A stretch of 6,336 nt of DNA from Woeseia sp. (GTDB lineage: Bacteria; Pseudomonadota; Gammaproteobacteria; Steroidobacterales; Woeseiaceae). The translations under genes were made by a program, and so were the position numbers. Below, piece after piece: positions 5,327 to 6,336 of the stretch; position 1 is the first letter of the stretch; each line of letters starts with the position of its first letter. The notes under the pieces are model-generated. The model was not told where the DNA came from and did not search any database. It saw only the letters and a program-made list of their open reading frames with translations. The stretch covers positions 1-6,336 of the forward strand of contig JABIUH010000213.1 in the NCBI GenBank assembly GCA_018701055.1, written 5' to 3'.

Positions 5327-5509
5327 TTAACTACGCCGCGCTAACGCAATCTTCAAGACAACCTCAGTCGTATCAATGTGCTCGCACTGCGAAAGGTGGG
5401 TTGACGCATCTCGAATGCGTTGCAAATGAATATCGCCCTAGATACGCTGGAAAAAGGGTCTTTTTATTGTGGCATTAACGAGCGTACCGACATCCTTCTG
5501 CTGGCATAG
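5309..5509 (+). pseudogene. Decayed sulfotransferase fragment (Sulfotransfer_2-like C-terminal part)
   Basis: One plus-strand frame gives protein-like sequence interrupted by in-frame TAA (5342-5344) and TGA (5402-5404), ending at TAG (5507-5509). The pieces are RNLQDNLSRINVLALRKVG (5345-5401) and, after the TGA, NALQMNIALDTLEKG followed by SFYCGINERTDILLLA (5414-5506). The order 'NLQ..L..R.' then 'A...L' then 'hhGhxERxDxxLxLL' matches the C-terminal half of many bacterial Sulfotransfer_2 proteins, where a phrase such as VGLTERFDESLLLL is common. The PAPS-binding N-terminal half is missing. The assignment is by eye and could be wrong. The neighbouring intact sulfotransferases make it plausible. 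It overlaps the antisense remnant slightly near 5309-5326. Confidence 0.4.
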
Positions 5510-5547
5510 TCGAACTCTGTGCAAGCGAGCCGCCCTCTGAGTAAAGA

Positions 5548-5575
5548 TCGACGATCTGACATATTTTGATACAAT
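5548..5575 (+). promoter_or_regulatory. Weak candidate promoter for the downstream sulfotransferase
   Basis: TACAAT (5570-5575) is a good -10 box. The only -35 candidate, TCGACG (5548-5553) at 16 bp, is poor. Two inverted repeats lie here: AGATCG-A-CGATCT (5545-5557) over the -35, and CATATT/AATATG (5560-5565 with 5573-5578) over the -10, which might be regulatory. The leader to the ATG at 5671 would be about 90 nt. Otherwise I see nothing in 5510-5670. Confidence 0.22.
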
Positions 5576-5670
5576 ATGCAGAGACAGGACATGGGCCGTG
5601 ATTGGCTAGTTTCCGTGGATGCGCTTGACAGGCCTCAAGAATACTCATCAACAACATAAGAAGACAATCA

Positions 5671-6318
5671 ATGCAATGGTGGAACCTTTTTCAGCGTAAC
5701 TACAAATACCATTTCATTCATATTCCGAAAAATGGAGGTAACACTGTTCGATTTGCCCTGAAAAAGATGAAAGATGTTTCCGTGACCCGTCCATACCACT
5801 ATCGCTATATTGATATAGCGGATGAAGTTGGGCGGGACCTGCAGTTCTTTTGTATAACAAGAAATCCGTGGAGTCGAACTGCATCACGGTATGAATTTGC
5901 TAAGCAAAATTTCCAGAAGTGGGATGAAAATGACCCGAGACGCGTTTATATGTCCAAGGCAACTTTTGAAGACTTCGTTCGTGACCAGAAAGTATTTCCG
6001 ATTCCGAAACATCCTGATCAACCATGGATGGGTCCGATGAACTCCTGGTTTAATCAACTGGAATGGATTCGCAATGAAGGAGGGGAAGTGGTTTGCGACT
6101 GCCTTAGGCTTGAATTCCTTACCACGGATCTTGAGGATTACTTTAATCGAAAATTCGACCTTCCACGCAAGAATGTGACCAAGAATAGTTACGACTACAG
6201 AGCAATGTATACGGATGAATTAGCCGAGATCATCGCTACAGCCTTCAAGGACGATATCGAATATTTCGGTTTTGATTTTGACAATCCAGCGACTCGGAAC
6301 ATTGCTGCACTAAAGTAG
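5671..6318 (+). CDS. Sulfotransferase family 2 (Sulfotransfer_2-type) protein
   Basis: A 215-residue PAPS-dependent sulfotransferase of the carbohydrate (HS2ST/chondroitin 4-O-type, PF03567-like) family. FIHIPKNGGNTVRFAL (15-30) is the 5'-phosphosulfate-binding motif (consensus HIPKTGGT). FFCITRNPWSRTASRYEF (59-76), with Arg64 and Ser68, is the 3'-phosphate-binding motif (consensus VRNPxxRxxSxY). SYDYRAMYTDELAEI (173-187) followed by DDIEYFGFDF (194-203) is the classic family C-terminus. No signal peptide or membrane anchor is visible, as is usual for bacterial members. The ATG at 5671 follows a purine-rich AAGAAGA (5658-5664). It belongs to a different family from the minus-strand sulfotransferase at 4413, and the two diverge across ~530 bp of decayed sequence. 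The stop TAG is followed by only 18 bases of window, so downstream partners are unseen. Confidence 0.92.
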   Translation: MQWWNLFQRNYKYHFIHIPKNGGNTVRFALKKMKDVSVTRPYHYRYIDIADEVGRDLQFFCITRNPWSRTASRYEFAKQNFQKWDENDPRRVYMSKATFEDFVRDQKVFPIPKHPDQPWMGPMNSWFNQLEWIRNEGGEVVCDCLRLEFLTTDLEDYFNRKFDLPRKNVTKNSYDYRAMYTDELAEIIATAFKDDIEYFGFDFDNPATRNIAALK

Positions 6319-6336
6319 CTCGACGAACATGACATA

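Noticed and set aside
5404..5420. Inverted repeat ACGCAT-CTCGA-ATGCGT
   Set aside because: Lies inside the decayed sulfotransferase frame with no partner sites or promoter; likely chance.
5330..5440. Minus-strand continuation of the truncated gene upstream of its TAA
   Set aside because: The frame is partly open and superficially protein-like, but the opposite strand gives a better match to sulfotransferase phrases, so I assign this stretch to the plus-strand remnant.
5625..5630. Perfect TTGACA upstream of the last sulfotransferase
   Set aside because: No acceptable -10 box at 15-19 bp downstream; the nearest candidates are 11 and 24 bp away.
5475..5657. 60-codon minus-strand open frame
   Set aside because: No ribosome site and no recognisable motifs; it covers the upstream region of the plus-strand sulfotransferase.

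Overview
The window looks like chromosomal DNA from a gammaproteobacterium. The partial glutamyl-tRNA synthetase reads closely like the E. coli enzyme, and the tRNA-Ala(GGC) is almost base-for-base the E. coli one. The genus cannot be fixed from this sequence. The first ~1.57 kb is core housekeeping DNA. The rest has the character of an accessory region placed just behind a tRNA gene: an unknown gene, a toxin-antitoxin module, two sulfotransferases of different families, and several decayed gene pieces.

Layout: 1-1293 is the 3' ~90% of gltX (+), cut by the window edge. 1314-1571 is a compact tRNA operon: promoter with TTGACA and TAAAGT and a GC-rich discriminator, tRNA-Ala(GGC), tRNA-Glu(UUC), and a rho-independent terminator. 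1615-1714 is a cluster of perfect hairpins that looks like a dispersed repeat and supplies the 3' end of an unknown 219-codon gene on the minus strand (1623-2282). 2444-2509 is a 21-codon open frame behind a perfect Shine-Dalgarno sequence. 2475-2544 is a near-consensus promoter framed by three identical-type operators exactly 27 bp apart, driving hipB (2569-2814) and hipA (2814-4130). 4131-4412 is a convergent intergenic stretch with a short open frame and a two-part hairpin. 4413-5141 (minus) is a NodH/Stf-like sulfotransferase. It overlaps by 4 bp the end of a truncated upstream gene (5138-5326, minus). 5309-5509 (plus) reads as a decayed sulfotransferase with in-frame stops. 5671-6318 (plus) is an intact Sulfotransfer_2-type enzyme.

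The most interesting relation is between the two halves. HipA of E. coli stops growth by phosphorylating GluRS on Ser239 inside its KLSKR motif when tRNA-Glu is bound. Here gltX (with KLSKR intact), a tRNA-Glu gene and a very E. coli-like hipBA module all lie within about 4 kb. The linkage may be chance, because tRNA genes are common landing sites for accessory DNA, but it is easily tested across genomes. The sulfotransferase part suggests modification of a surface glycan or lipid by PAPS-dependent sulfation, in a locus that has undergone rearrangement and gene loss.
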